Positions 52,003-60,874 of a stretch of DNA of 64,000 nucleotides are shown piece by piece. Origin of the DNA: Mesorhizobium sp. NZP2298 (GTDB lineage Bacteria; Pseudomonadota; Alphaproteobacteria; Rhizobiales; Rhizobiaceae); the NCBI RefSeq assembly GCF_013170825.1, contig NZ_CP033365.1, positions 6,708,001-6,772,000 of the forward strand, written 5' to 3'. Position 1 is the stretch's first letter; every line of letters begins with the position of its first letter. The notes under the pieces are model-generated. The model ran no database searches and was not told where the DNA came from. It was given only the letters and a program-made list of their open reading frames with translations. A program made the translations under genes and the position numbers.

Positions 52003-52265
52003 GGCTTGGCTTTCCTTCCATGAAACGGGCGTCATTCTCGGCTGACTGGCTTCTACCGTGCGTTGATTCGCGAGGTCCGAAATGATGGGCATGAGCGAGG
52101 CGAGGCAGTCGTATTCACGTTTCTCTCACGCTATGTTTTTCTCTCATTTATGAGCCGACGTTCACCCAAACGGCGGTGCCGCGCCTCCTGAGACATGGTT
52201 AAATAGGTGCAATGACCGAACTCGCTCGCAGCCATCCAACTGCTTCCGCAAGGTACCCGCCAAAG

Positions 52266-52916
52266 TCAGGCAGCAGGGTGTTTCGCCAGAGCGAGGCCGA
52301 CGCCCAGCGCGATCATCGCGCCACCTGACGCCTCCCTCAGGCGGCGGATCAACCCGGGACGCGCTGCCGCGCCGTCTTGAATGCCGCTGGCCACGACGGC
52401 AACCACGATGTCGGCGAGCGTGTTGAGCGCAATGGACACGGAGCCAAGCACCACGAATTGCAGAGCTACGAGCCCTGCGCTCGGATTCACGAACTGCGGA
52501 ATGAAGGCGAGGAAAAAGACTGCCGTCTTCGGGTTGAGCGCCTCGACCAGTACCCCTTCACGAAACGCCCGCCGGGGTCCGACTGGACCCACTGCGGCGC
52601 CGTCATCGCCGCCAGTCGCTCCCTTGAGGCGGGCGGCTTGAAAGGTGCGAAAGCCGAGCCAGACGAGGTAGACCGCGCCGAACAGCTTTAATGCGGAGAA
52701 CAGTTCCGAGCTCTCGAGCACGATCGCGGAAACACCTAAGCTTGCGGCGAGGACGTGGATCATGCCCCCCAACCCCGTGCCGAAGCTGGAAGCGATACCT
52801 TCCCGACGACCACCGGCGAGCGTGCGCGCGGCAACGTAGAAGATGCCCGGACCGGGGGTGATGGCGAGCACGGAGGCCGCGGCGAGGTACAGGGCGAGTG
52901 GGGTCAGTTCTGGCAT
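52266..52916 (-). CDS. LysE/RhtB family amino-acid exporter
   Basis: A 216-residue membrane protein with about six helices and the family start LTPLALYLAAASVLAITPGP, then GIFYVAARTLAGGRREG and LKLFGAVYLVWLGFRTFQAA. Members export basic or neutral amino acids and homoserine lactones. It is 27 bp downstream of the PaiB-like gene on the same strand, a common pair. Substrate unknown. It belongs to a non-nod cluster inserted between nodD copy 2 and nodB. Confidence 0.85.
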   Translation of the reverse strand: MPELTPLALYLAAASVLAITPGPGIFYVAARTLAGGRREGIASSFGTGLGGMIHVLAASLGVSAIVLESSELFSALKLFGAVYLVWLGFRTFQAARLKGATGGDDGAAVGPVGPRRAFREGVLVEALNPKTAVFFLAFIPQFVNPSAGLVALQFVVLGSVSIALNTLADIVVAVVASGIQDGAAARPGLIRRLREASGGAMIALGVGLALAKHPAA

Positions 52917-52943
52917 GATGGTCGATTCCGACGAAGTTCATGA

Positions 52944-53567
52944 TTATTTTGGGATGAGAGCGGCGACGTCGCGGTCAGATGCCCGCTCGCTCGCCGCAAG
53001 GCCCGCCGCCACGCCAGCGCGGTCGGCCGCGTTCCGGTTCTGGCTCATTTTGCGCTTGCCCTCCAGCCTCGTGATTGGCATGCGCAGGCCGACGATTCCG
53101 CGGAGTTGCGCCTGTATAAAATCCGGCGGCGCGTCCGACACCGCCCAAGGCGAGGCGCGCTCGCCCTCGTGGTGGTCGGTCAGCCGATTCACGACGTCCA
53201 GCAATCTTCCCGCATCCTCGAAGAACTCGACCGGGCCATAGGCGTGGACGGCGACGTAATTCCAGGTCGGGACGACCTTCCCGGTTTCCCGCTTGGTCGC
53301 ATACCATGCCGGCGTCACGTAAGCGTCCGGCCCCATGAAGATGGCCAAGCCGTCGCCCAGCGGCGGAACACGGCACTGGGGATTGGCCTTCGCCAGGTGC
53401 CCGTAGATCACGCCGTGCTCGCCCTCGCTCTCGTCAAGGAAGAGGGGCAGTGGCGTTGCGAGCGGTCCTTCCGCCGTGACGGTAACGAAGTTCGCCAGCA
53501 GCGCCGCGCGAATGGTCGCGCGCAGGCATTCCTTGTCGTCGTCGCGGAAAGCGGGAGGGATGTACAT
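52944..53567 (-). CDS. PaiB-like FMN-binding negative regulator
   Basis: A 207-residue protein starting MYIPPAFRDDDKECLRATIR. ATPLPLFLDESEGEHGVIYG, HLAKANPQ and VPTWNYVAVHAYGPVEFFED are the conserved stretches of the PaiB family (split-barrel FMN-binding fold). In Bacillus, PaiB represses sporulation and degradative enzymes; many homologues are uncharacterised and sit beside exporters. It is the first gene of the two-gene set with the LysE-type exporter. Confidence 0.85.
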   Translation of the reverse strand: MYIPPAFRDDDKECLRATIRAALLANFVTVTAEGPLATPLPLFLDESEGEHGVIYGHLAKANPQCRVPPLGDGLAIFMGPDAYVTPAWYATKRETGKVVPTWNYVAVHAYGPVEFFEDAGRLLDVVNRLTDHHEGERASPWAVSDAPPDFIQAQLRGIVGLRMPITRLEGKRKMSQNRNAADRAGVAAGLAASERASDRDVAALIPK

Positions 53568-53849
53568 CGCGAAACTCCTTGCGTTACCAAGTCAGGTATC
53601 GGCAAGCTGGCCTGTTGGAAACAGCCAGTCAGAAGCTATTGAGGTAGTCCAGTTGGTGAAAGATGGCATCGCGCGCCGGATCAGAGCACCGGAATCCCCG
53701 GTGCCGGTCACGGTATGCGAATTGCCTGCCAAACCTTTCGGACGCAGCCAGCGATCCCGCAGGGTCGCGCTATGTGAGCCTGTGACAAGCCCAATGAAAT
53801 CGATCCAACGCGAAGTGAACCATACATTCAACAATCGTCGAAGAGTGAA
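53568..53849 (-). other. Intergenic stretch, no gene recognised
   Basis: No convincing frame is seen between the PaiB-like gene and the nodC relic. The part next to 53567 should hold the promoter of the PaiB/LysE pair. Confidence 0.4.
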
Positions 53850-54043
53850 CCTACCGGCGGTGCTGGGCCATGCCGAGAGCGTGCGCGGGTCCTCATCGTA
53901 GCAGGTGACAACAGACGTCTAGCCAACTGTCGGAGCCGACCAGTTCGTCCGATGTCGACGAAGTGCTTGTTCGCAGGGCGTAAACGGCCTGTAAGCCTTC
54001 ATAAGCGAGACCACACAGGTACTGGCTGGGAAAGCAGGTCCAT
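53850..54043 (-). pseudogene. nodC: nodC 5' remnant downstream of nodB
   Basis: An ATG at 54043, 14 bp after the nodB stop, begins MDLLSQ, parallel to MNLFAS of the intact nodC. Damaged frames follow; one gives LQAVYAL (nodC: AQVFYTL) and a later one SVVTCYDEDPRTLSAWPS, which matches [20 protein letters not shown] of NodC. Frame changes and loss of everything beyond about residue 75 show a dead copy. It proves that a nodC once followed this nodB. Confidence 0.8.
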
Positions 54044-54056
54044 GGGATCTCGCATT

Positions 54057-54716
54057 TCAGTGATGTTCTGGAAGCGAGCGAATTTCATATCCGCAGGCAT
54101 CTAATGCAGGAATCAGATTGGACAGCGCCATAACGGTCTGGTTGCGCAGACTGGCTTGAGTGCTCCGTGTCGACTCGTCGGGAGGGCATCCGTCGTGCAA
54201 GAGCACGATTGCGCCGGGGCGTACCGAGGCGAGCACTGCATCGACGATCGCGTCGGTGCCGGGGCGCGACCAGTCTCTTGGGTCGATCGACCAATGAAGG
54301 GCCGCCAGCCCCGCGATCTCTGAGGCAGTGAACACTTCTTCGCTCCAGGCGCCGTATGGCGCGCGAATGTAGCGGATCGAGGCCTGCGGGCATGCCAGCA
54401 TGATGGCCTGGTTCGCCTCAGATACCTCACGTTGCACTTCGCCCAAACCGCATTTGGACAGGTCCGGATGAGACATCGTGTGGTTGCCTACCTCATGCCC
54501 TTCTGCGATCATTCGCTGGATGAGATCCGGATGCTCTGCGGCGTAAGCACCAATGACGAAGAATGTCGCTGGCACCCGATTTTGCGCCAGCACATCGAGT
54601 ATCTGTGGTGTGAAACATGGATTGGGACCGTCGTCAAACGTCAGATAAACGCTTCGACGCCCGGTGCCGTCAGCGCATTCACTCTGCACCTTCCATCTGT
54701 CATCGAGACGTCTCAT
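54057..54716 (-). CDS. nodB: NodB, chitooligosaccharide N-deacetylase
   Basis: The 219-residue product carries the polysaccharide deacetylase (NodB) motifs: YLTFDDGPNP with the catalytic Asp, GNHTMSHPDLS with the metal-binding His residues, IRAPYGAWSEE and IVLLHDG. It removes the acetyl group from the non-reducing GlcNAc of the chitin oligomer made by NodC, before N-acylation by NodA. The ATG at 54716 overlaps the TGA of a nodA relic. A nod box lies about 290 bp upstream. It is set apart from nodAC by 6 kb, as in M. loti. Confidence 0.93.
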   Translation of the reverse strand: MRRLDDRWKVQSECADGTGRRSVYLTFDDGPNPCFTPQILDVLAQNRVPATFFVIGAYAAEHPDLIQRMIAEGHEVGNHTMSHPDLSKCGLGEVQREVSEANQAIMLACPQASIRYIRAPYGAWSEEVFTASEIAGLAALHWSIDPRDWSRPGTDAIVDAVLASVRPGAIVLLHDGCPPDESTRSTQASLRNQTVMALSNLIPALDACGYEIRSLPEHH

Positions 54717-54775
54717 AGCTGCGAACCCTTGCGGTCAATTGTTGTACCGGTCGGCCATTCGCAATCGGCATAACC
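54713..54775 (-). pseudogene. nodA: nodA 3' tail upstream of nodB
   Basis: The frame directly before nodB ends EWPTGTTIDRKGSQL and stop, matching [15 protein letters not shown] at the end of NodA. Its TGA overlaps the nodB ATG, the classical nodAB junction. Upstream of this tail the similarity to nodA ends, so most of that nodA copy was deleted. Confidence 0.85.
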
Positions 54776-55004
54776 CCGATCCTTGAGGTAGGGGCCTACG
54801 CTATCGGGGGGAGCTTGTCGCGAAGAGCCGACGCGATGCAGCTTGCGCCGATCACCGATGTACCTGGTCGAAAAGGGGGTCGGCTCGCTTGATGTTCGGC
54901 GCAGACCAGGAGGGACACACCAGAAAATGCTCCTCGGAGCCAACGCATGCATCGACAATCTCCTTAGGGCTGCATCCTTGAATTCTTCCTATGGGACGTT
55001 CTTT
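54776..55004 (-). other. Leader between nod box and nodB
   Basis: About 230 bp between the nod box and the nodA tail. A minus frame includes SPKEIVDACVGSEEHFLVCP, then SWSAPNIKRADPLFDQVH, with coding character but no family I recognise, and it is not NodA. It seems to be foreign debris that replaced the body of nodA. The nodB message should carry it as an untranslated leader. Confidence 0.4.
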
Positions 55005-55053
55005 CGAATCGGCAAAATCGATTGTTTCGATGACAAGCATCCACGTTGCGGAT
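55005..55053 (-). promoter_or_regulatory. nod box driving nodB
   Basis: On the minus strand it reads ATCCGCAACGTGGATGCTTG, then TCATCGAAACAATCGATTTT and GCCGATTC. All key nod-box elements are present. It points to nodB and is divergent from a truncated nodD. NodD proteins encoded at 47-51 kb should act on it in trans. Confidence 0.9.
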
Positions 55054-55056
55054 AGA

Positions 55057-55225
55057 TGAGACAAAGGCTTGGATCGCGTGCAACCTCACGGCGGCGGCAG
55101 CAGCATCAACCTTAGTCAGCCGGCCATGAGCGCGGCCGTCGCCCGGCCGCGCGACTACTTCAACGATGAACTGTTTACGATGAGCGGCCGCGAATGCGTT
55201 CTAACCCGCGTGCGGAACCGTCAGC
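55057..55225 (+). pseudogene. nodD: Truncated nodD copy 3
   Basis: From ATG 55057 the sequence jumps, after an internal deletion, into the nod[24 protein letters not shown], then [15 protein letters not shown]. This equals residues 30-66 of NodD copy 1 with small changes. It breaks off at about 55225 against the end of the MocR-type gene. No effector domain remains, so it cannot act as NodD. Confidence 0.88.
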
Positions 55226-55228
55226 GTC

Positions 55229-56698
55229 TCAGAGTCGAGCGACGACGTCCCGCAGCATCTCGACGCCTTTTTCGATCTGCCGGATGCTCAGGGCGGAATA
55301 GCCCATGACAAGCCCGACGCGGTCGGCTTCGCCTGCTCCCGACTGCCGATGATAAAGCGGCGAAATCGGGTGCAGACCCAGACCCGCGTATTGGGCAGCT
55401 TCGACCAACGCCATTTCACGCGATCGCGGCAGGTCGTTGAACCATATGACGACGTGCAGTCCAGCCTCTGCCCCCTGGACGGCGATCCGACCTTGAAAAC
55501 TGCGCTTCAGGGCGGTCAGCAATGCCTCCCGGCGCTCGCCGTTGATGCGGCGCACGCGGCGCACATGGCTTTCATAGCCACCGCTCTCGATCAGAGAGGC
55601 CAATGACTCCTGCCCCGCCATCGGAGAATGCCGGTCGGCAAGCTGCTTGGCGGTTTCGAAAACCTGCAGGAATTCCGCCGGGACGACGAGATAACCGATC
55701 CGCAGCATCGGCGAGAGCGTCTTGGAGATGGTGCCGAGGTAGATGACGGCCCCATGATCCTCGAGGCTATGCAGCGGGGGAACGGGGCTGATATCGTAGC
55801 GATATTCGCTGTCGTAGTCGTCCTCGATGACATAGGCGCCCTGCTCCCGCGCCCATTCCAGAAGCTGATGCCGCCGCGGGATCGGCATGACGCCGCCGAG
55901 CGGAAACTGATGCGAGGGCGTCACATAGGCCAGCCGGGCCGCGACCCCCGCCAGTTGCTCCGTTTGCATGCCGTGATCGTCAACCTCGACGGGAACGGGC
56001 GTGGCACCTGTACTGGCAAAGACCTGGCGCGCCATCCTGTAGCAGGGGTCCTCGATGACGAAGCTGTCCCCGGGGTCGAGCAGCAGGCGCGCGCAGAGAT
56101 CGAGGCCCTGCTGCGAACCATTGACGATGACGATCTGCTCGGGGTCGCAGCGCACAGTACGGGCGCGCCAGAGATAGCCCTGAAGCGCTTGGCGGAGCCG
56201 GCTCGAACCGCACGGATCGTCATAGGCGAGCCGTGCCGGCCGCTGCGCCATCGCCGCGTTCATCGCGCGCTTCCAAACCGATGCGGGGAAATCTGAGGGC
56301 GCCAGGACGCCATATCGGAAATCAACCTTCAGCGTGTTCGGCAGGTAATCCGGCCAGCGCGGAGTACCACGCAGCCGTTCGCCATAGCTTGACAAGTGAA
56401 CCGGGCCGAACCGTTTTGGGGGATTGGCGGTCAGCTCATGTCCCAGCAGTGAGGATGCGACACGAGGGCGCGCGCCTTGACGGATGTCGATGAAACCTTC
56501 CGCGGCCAGCTGCTCGTAGGCGACGGTGACGGTCGTTCGCGAGACTCCAAGTTCCTCGGCGAGACCACGGGAGGACGGCAGCTGGCTGCCGGTGCCGTAA
56601 ACGCCTCTGAGGATCTGCTCGCGAAGCGCTTCGTAGATCTGGCGCGCGCCCATGCCATGCGAGCGGGTTGAAGCACCGGGACCTGGAGACTGGACCAT
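55229..56698 (-). CDS. MocR/PdxR-type GntR regulator with aminotransferase domain
   Basis: The frame is open to 56818; ATG 56698 ([20 protein letters not shown]) follows CAGGAAAAG and gives 489 residues. The N-terminal GntR winged helix reads [20 protein letters not shown] and [17 protein letters not shown]. The rest is a class I aminotransferase-like domain with the PLP-lysine segment [17 protein letters not shown]. MocR proteins sense PLP or amino compounds; PdxR and rhizopine MocR are named examples. Its 3' end abuts the nodD relic. A decayed gamma-lyase gene lies divergent. Confidence 0.85.
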   Translation of the reverse strand: MVQSPGPGASTRSHGMGARQIYEALREQILRGVYGTGSQLPSSRGLAEELGVSRTTVTVAYEQLAAEGFIDIRQGARPRVASSLLGHELTANPPKRFGPVHLSSYGERLRGTPRWPDYLPNTLKVDFRYGVLAPSDFPASVWKRAMNAAMAQRPARLAYDDPCGSSRLRQALQGYLWRARTVRCDPEQIVIVNGSQQGLDLCARLLLDPGDSFVIEDPCYRMARQVFASTGATPVPVEVDDHGMQTEQLAGVAARLAYVTPSHQFPLGGVMPIPRRHQLLEWAREQGAYVIEDDYDSEYRYDISPVPPLHSLEDHGAVIYLGTISKTLSPMLRIGYLVVPAEFLQVFETAKQLADRHSPMAGQESLASLIESGGYESHVRRVRRINGERREALLTALKRSFQGRIAVQGAEAGLHVVIWFNDLPRSREMALVEAAQYAGLGLHPISPLYHRQSGAGEADRVGLVMGYSALSIRQIEKGVEMLRDVVARL

Positions 56699-56825
56699 TT
56701 CTTTTCCTGCCAACTGGACATTCCATATCAACCAGTTTGCAGCCACTCCTTCCGAAAGCCAAGAGCACGTCTGAAGCCGATGCCCGAGACCGCAATCCGA
56801 GACCGGAAAGTGGCACATCTGCGAA

Positions 56826-57345
56826 CGATGCCAAATTCGGCTTCGCTACCCGCGCCATCCATCACGGCTACGATCCGGCTGGTTTTCCCAATGCCGGTCA
56901 ACCACGCGTCTTCCTGAACTCGACCTACGATTGAAAGTGTTGCGGCGAATGAGGCCGCAGCCTTGGCGGCGCAATCCTCGGCGACGCGGAACCCCTCCAC
57001 ACGCTGTACGAAACGGCCTTGCGCTACATCACCGGCGCGGCGCTCCCGACCATGTCGGCCTTCCTGGTTCTGCGCGGGCTGAAAAGGACTCTCACGCTTC
57101 GCATGGAATGGCACAGCACCACGGCGCTTGCGATCGCGCAGGTGCGCGACGGGCATTCGGCCGTGGGTTGGGTGATCTCCCCTTCCTCGACTCGCATCCC
57201 GATCAGGCGATTGCCCGAAAGCAGATGTCGGGCGTCGCCAACGCTAACCGCGCGGGTGGCCTTGACCAACAGATCTCGAGTCCTGAAGAAAGCGCCGGCG
57301 AAATCCGCAATGGCGTCATAATTGGAGGGCGAAGGGTCAAGCCGC
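56826..57345 (+). pseudogene. Methionine gamma-lyase-like gene remnant
   Basis: Divergent from the MocR-type gene, a frame reads AKFGFATRAIHHGYDPAGFP and then stops after STYD. It resumes in another frame near 56970 with EPLHTLYETALRYITGAALP, then TMSAFLVLRGLKRTLTLRME, and pieces such as LDSHPDQAIARKQMSG. These are the N- and C-terminal parts of Cys/Met-metabolism PLP enzymes (methionine gamma-lyase or cystathionine synthase type). The central part with the PLP lysine is deleted, so it is inactive. It may have been the target of the MocR regulator. Confidence 0.65.
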
Positions 57346-57757
57346 GCTAAGACATGATCGTCGCCCCACCGCGCATTTGGCCAAAAAGCATCTCAACGAC
57401 GAATATGCCGGCTTGGCGCGCCGTAGGGCCGCCGCCTTATCCCGCGAGCGGCGCAGCCCGCTCGCACGTCCCGTCCGCTATGCGTAACACCAGGCTGATG
57501 CCGGAGACCATAGCCAGTCACCGAACCGGGTCCGCCGTCGAGAAACGACAAATTGGTGCTGTTTTGGGCCACCGGCAAGCAAATCCATTACTGATCCTCG
57601 ACTGCCATAAGGGTTAGATGGGTTGAACATGACATGCTCGCGAGCAGATGCAATCGTCAGGATCCTTGCCTCAGCCGATGGATTGGGCACAGTCATATGA
57701 AGATGCTTGGACAGACCGGTGTTTCGGCAACTGCTATCTGTCGTCCAGCGATTGGCA
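57346..57757 (+). other. Stretch without a recognised gene
   Basis: Only short frames without motifs occur here between the gamma-lyase relic and the end of nolO. No clear terminator for nolO was found by eye. Confidence 0.4.
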
Positions 57758-59779
57758 TCAGTTTTGATCGACGCGAGCAGCTTGCGAGGGACGCATGCGA
57801 ACGCGGCGCTGCTCCCACAACCGTCGCAGTTCTCCTGTGAGAGCCTCGCGCTGGGCCTGATCCAGCGTAATTGTATCGAGGAGATCCGCGAGCACGGCTT
57901 CGCCTTCGATCCGCGTCAGCAGATCGAACAAGTCATGTGAAATACGCACACCGTCACGGCTGGAGTGATCCGTTCGGATTTCGCAGATGGTCTCCTGGCG
58001 ATCCAGCGCCGTGTGAGCGCGGACCTTATACAGGGATACATAAGGCGGCAATGAAACCGCGAGCGCAGTCCAATCCTCCAGCGTTGTGGCCCGTTTTTTG
58101 ACGAGGAACGGCCCGACCACAAGTCCATCCAGCCCTGTCGTCAGGAACGTGGCAATCGAGTCTGCAACTGAATCCACGATCGGCTCGGCATTGTTGTTAA
58201 AGGACGTGTTGAGCAGAATTGGGATGCCAGTGCGCTTCTTGAAGGCATTGATGACGTCCCAGTAGGCCGGACTGGCCTTGCGCGATACTGTTTGCAGCCG
58301 AGCCGTACCGTCGACGTGCGTGATGGCGCCGAGCAAACCACGCTTGGAGTCGCGCACACGGACCACGAAATTCATGAAGGGAAATTCGCACGCACTGCCT
58401 GGGAGGTCGAAAAATTCGCGCGCATCCTCCTCCAGCACTGATGGGGCGAACGGGCGATACCCTTCCCGCTTCTTGACCATAGCGTTGATCCGGTCCTTGT
58501 TTGTGGCGGGCCTGGGGTCGGCAAGAATGCTGCGATTTCCGAGCGCGCGCGGCCCGAACTCCGAACGACCTTGCACCCATCCGATCACGGCGCCACCGGC
58601 CATCCACTCGGCTGCCCTATCCGCCACCTCCTCAGTGCGTTCAAACTCCAGGTGCCCCGCCCATGCCTTTAGTTCCTCTTCCACAGCATGATCGCTCGCG
58701 AGATCCGGCCCCCAATAAACCTCCTGCAATCGCGCACGCGGCGCGGGGCGGCCCAGCTCACCAGACACGATGAGTGCAGCACCCAATGCGCAGCCAGCGT
58801 CATGCGATGCGGGCTGCACGAAGATGTCTTCGAAAAGTCCTGAATAGAGCAGCTTGCCGTTCATGGAGCAATTGTGCGCAACGCCGCCGGCCAGGCACAA
58901 CCGCGTCATCCCTGTGGCCTCACGATGATGCCGAAGAATGTGAAACACGATGCGTTCGAGTGCTTCCTGTAGCGACGCACTCACATCTTTGTGCTGCTGA
59001 GTGAATGGCATTCCCTTTTGCCGGACCTGAATGGTGCGAAGCAAAGTCGGACCGATGCGGTCCAGGTGGACGCGATACTCGCCGTTTGCAGACAGTTCAT
59101 AGAACTGCTCGAAAAGCTCGCGATAGGGAACGGGATCGCCGTAGGGGGCAAGCCCCATTACCTTATATTCATCGAACAAGCCGTAGCCGAGATACCGGAT
59201 CACCTCGAGATAAAATAGCCCAAGGGAATTGTTCTCTGGGAAAGTCGCGAGTTGCGAAATTTCAGCACCAGATCCTACCGCCACAAGACCCGACTGGAAA
59301 TCACCAGAGCCATCAATCGCGAAAATCAGACTTTGCTCGAAGCCCGACATTGCAAAAGCACTCACGGCGTGCGCCTGATGATGACTTACGAATGAGATAC
59401 GCGAAGGGTCGAGCTCGCTACCGAACTCCTGCGCCAACAGCTGCTGCACCAAAAGTTTGGCATCCAACGGAATGGAGGCGTCCGGCTCGGAAGCAAGCAT
59501 GTTTTCGAGCATGGCGTTGCAATAGGCTTCGGTAGCGTAGTACGCCACATGATCGATTTCGCTGAGCTGAACCCCAGCGGCTGAAAGGCAGTATTGAACC
59601 GAACTGATTGGGAGCTTGTTGGAGTGTTTGATCCGATTGAGGCGCTCCTCTTCTACGGCCGCGATGACGTGTCCGTCTCGGACGAGCACCGCAGCGCCAT
59701 CGTGCATGAATGTATTCGCAATCTGGAATCGGTTTTCATAGACTTTGTCTAATCCGCCGCTCAATCCTAGACACAGCAT
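57758..59779 (-). CDS. nolO: NolO, Nod-factor carbamoyltransferase
   Basis: A 673-residue protein of the NodU/CmcH carbamoyltransferase family. N-terminal GHDGAA-like FMHDGAAVLVRDG with EEERLNRIKHSN, SHHQAHAVSAFAMSGF, FAIDGSGDFQSG, and the C-terminal GWVQGRSEFGPRALGNRSIL with LADPRPATNKDRIN are typical. NolO carbamoylates the non-reducing GlcNAc of Nod factors (3-O position in NGR234 and M. loti), while NodU, about 100 residues shorter, acts at 6-O. Length and position after nodJ favour nolO. GGAGAGCGAG precedes the ATG. It lies 303 bp from nodJ. Confidence 0.87.
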   Translation of the reverse strand: MLCLGLSGGLDKVYENRFQIANTFMHDGAAVLVRDGHVIAAVEEERLNRIKHSNKLPISSVQYCLSAAGVQLSEIDHVAYYATEAYCNAMLENMLASEPDASIPLDAKLLVQQLLAQEFGSELDPSRISFVSHHQAHAVSAFAMSGFEQSLIFAIDGSGDFQSGLVAVGSGAEISQLATFPENNSLGLFYLEVIRYLGYGLFDEYKVMGLAPYGDPVPYRELFEQFYELSANGEYRVHLDRIGPTLLRTIQVRQKGMPFTQQHKDVSASLQEALERIVFHILRHHREATGMTRLCLAGGVAHNCSMNGKLLYSGLFEDIFVQPASHDAGCALGAALIVSGELGRPAPRARLQEVYWGPDLASDHAVEEELKAWAGHLEFERTEEVADRAAEWMAGGAVIGWVQGRSEFGPRALGNRSILADPRPATNKDRINAMVKKREGYRPFAPSVLEEDAREFFDLPGSACEFPFMNFVVRVRDSKRGLLGAITHVDGTARLQTVSRKASPAYWDVINAFKKRTGIPILLNTSFNNNAEPIVDSVADSIATFLTTGLDGLVVGPFLVKKRATTLEDWTALAVSLPPYVSLYKVRAHTALDRQETICEIRTDHSSRDGVRISHDLFDLLTRIEGEAVLADLLDTITLDQAQREALTGELRRLWEQRRVRMRPSQAARVDQN

Positions 59780-60082
59780 CTCGCTCTCCGTTTATCGTAC
59801 AGGAAGACTGAATTGGCCTGTCTCAAGGCCGTTTGATCAAAAACACAGGCTGCGTTGTCGTTCGCCGCCGCGAACGCCAGTCAGACATCAACAACCTCAA
59901 AGAAATTCTCTTACGCCTGGATCAACATGAGATCCTGTGATCGAGGTCCCGGGCGTTCCATAACGTTGAGAGATTGATTGGATGCCACGGAGACCCTGGG
60001 TGGCATGCCGATTTCCGCTGGCGATGTCGTTTTTATTTGCAGCACGAAGTCCGTAGCGCATTGTTTATCTCACTCTCTTTCG
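59780..60082 (-). other. Gap between nodJ and nolO
   Basis: No gene and no nod box were seen in these 303 bp. nolO therefore probably depends on read-through from the nodACIJ promoter or on a promoter I cannot recognise. Confidence 0.45.
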
Positions 60083-60871
60083 TCAGCGCATTAGTCGGCG
60101 GCGCAACAGCGCCATCGAGAGGAAGAATGGCAACAGCGCGTACAGGCCGAGCACACCGACGTGCAGGGCGATGCCGCTGATCGGGCGATCAAGCATAACC
60201 GGACGAATGAGGTCGATCGCATGTGACAGCGGCATGCATCGCGCTATCTGCTGAAAGGCGCCAGGCAGCTGGTTCAATGGGAAAACGGCGCCCGACAGGA
60301 ACAGCATAGGTGTGAGGACAAGCGTCTGGTAAAACACGAAGTAATCGTAGCTGGGCGAAAGTGCGGTGACGATCATCGCGAGGCTCGCAAATACGCACCC
60401 TGTCAGAGCAATGATTGGCAGCGCATAGAGTACGGACGGCCAGGCGGCATAGCCCAAGGTTGCGGTGACGATGGTAATAGCCGTACCGGCCATGAAGGCC
60501 TTGGTGGCTGCCCACGCCAGTTCACCCAGAACGATGTCGCCGAGGGTAACGTGCGTATAGAGCATGGCTTCCCATGTGCGTTGAGAATGCATGCGAGCGA
60601 AAGCCGCGTACAATGTTTCCAGGGTAGATGCGGTCATCGCACTTACCGCGACCATGCCGGCCGCCAAAAAGGCGATATACGACGCACCGTCGACGCGGCC
60701 GACCATTATGCCGAGGCCGGTGCCTAGGCCGAAAAGGTAGATCATAGGATCGGCGAGGTTACCGAGAAGCGACACGAGTGCGACTTTCTTCCATGCCAGA
60801 TAGTTGCGTCGCCATACCGCAACCCAGTTCCACGCATTGGCCGGCAGCGCCGCCGCAAAACCTTCAATCAT
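60083..60871 (-). CDS. nodJ: NodJ, ABC-2 permease for Nod-factor export
   Basis: A 262-residue integral membrane protein with six helices of the ABC-2 type: [20 protein letters not shown] and [16 protein letters not shown] near the start, [20 protein letters not shown] towards the end. NodJ is the membrane channel partner of the NodI ATPase and exports lipochitooligosaccharides from the cytoplasm. It starts 3 bp after the nodI stop and belongs to the nodA-C-I-J operon. Confidence 0.93.
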   Translation of the reverse strand: MIEGFAAALPANAWNWVAVWRRNYLAWKKVALVSLLGNLADPMIYLFGLGTGLGIMVGRVDGASYIAFLAAGMVAVSAMTASTLETLYAAFARMHSQRTWEAMLYTHVTLGDIVLGELAWAATKAFMAGTAITIVTATLGYAAWPSVLYALPIIALTGCVFASLAMIVTALSPSYDYFVFYQTLVLTPMLFLSGAVFPLNQLPGAFQQIARCMPLSHAIDLIRPVMLDRPISGIALHVGVLGLYALLPFFLSMALLRRRLMR

Positions 60872-60874
60872 CGT

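Noticed and set aside
57758..59779. Calling the carbamoyltransferase nodU
   Set aside because: The length (673 residues) and place after nodIJ match nolO; NodU proteins are about 570 residues.
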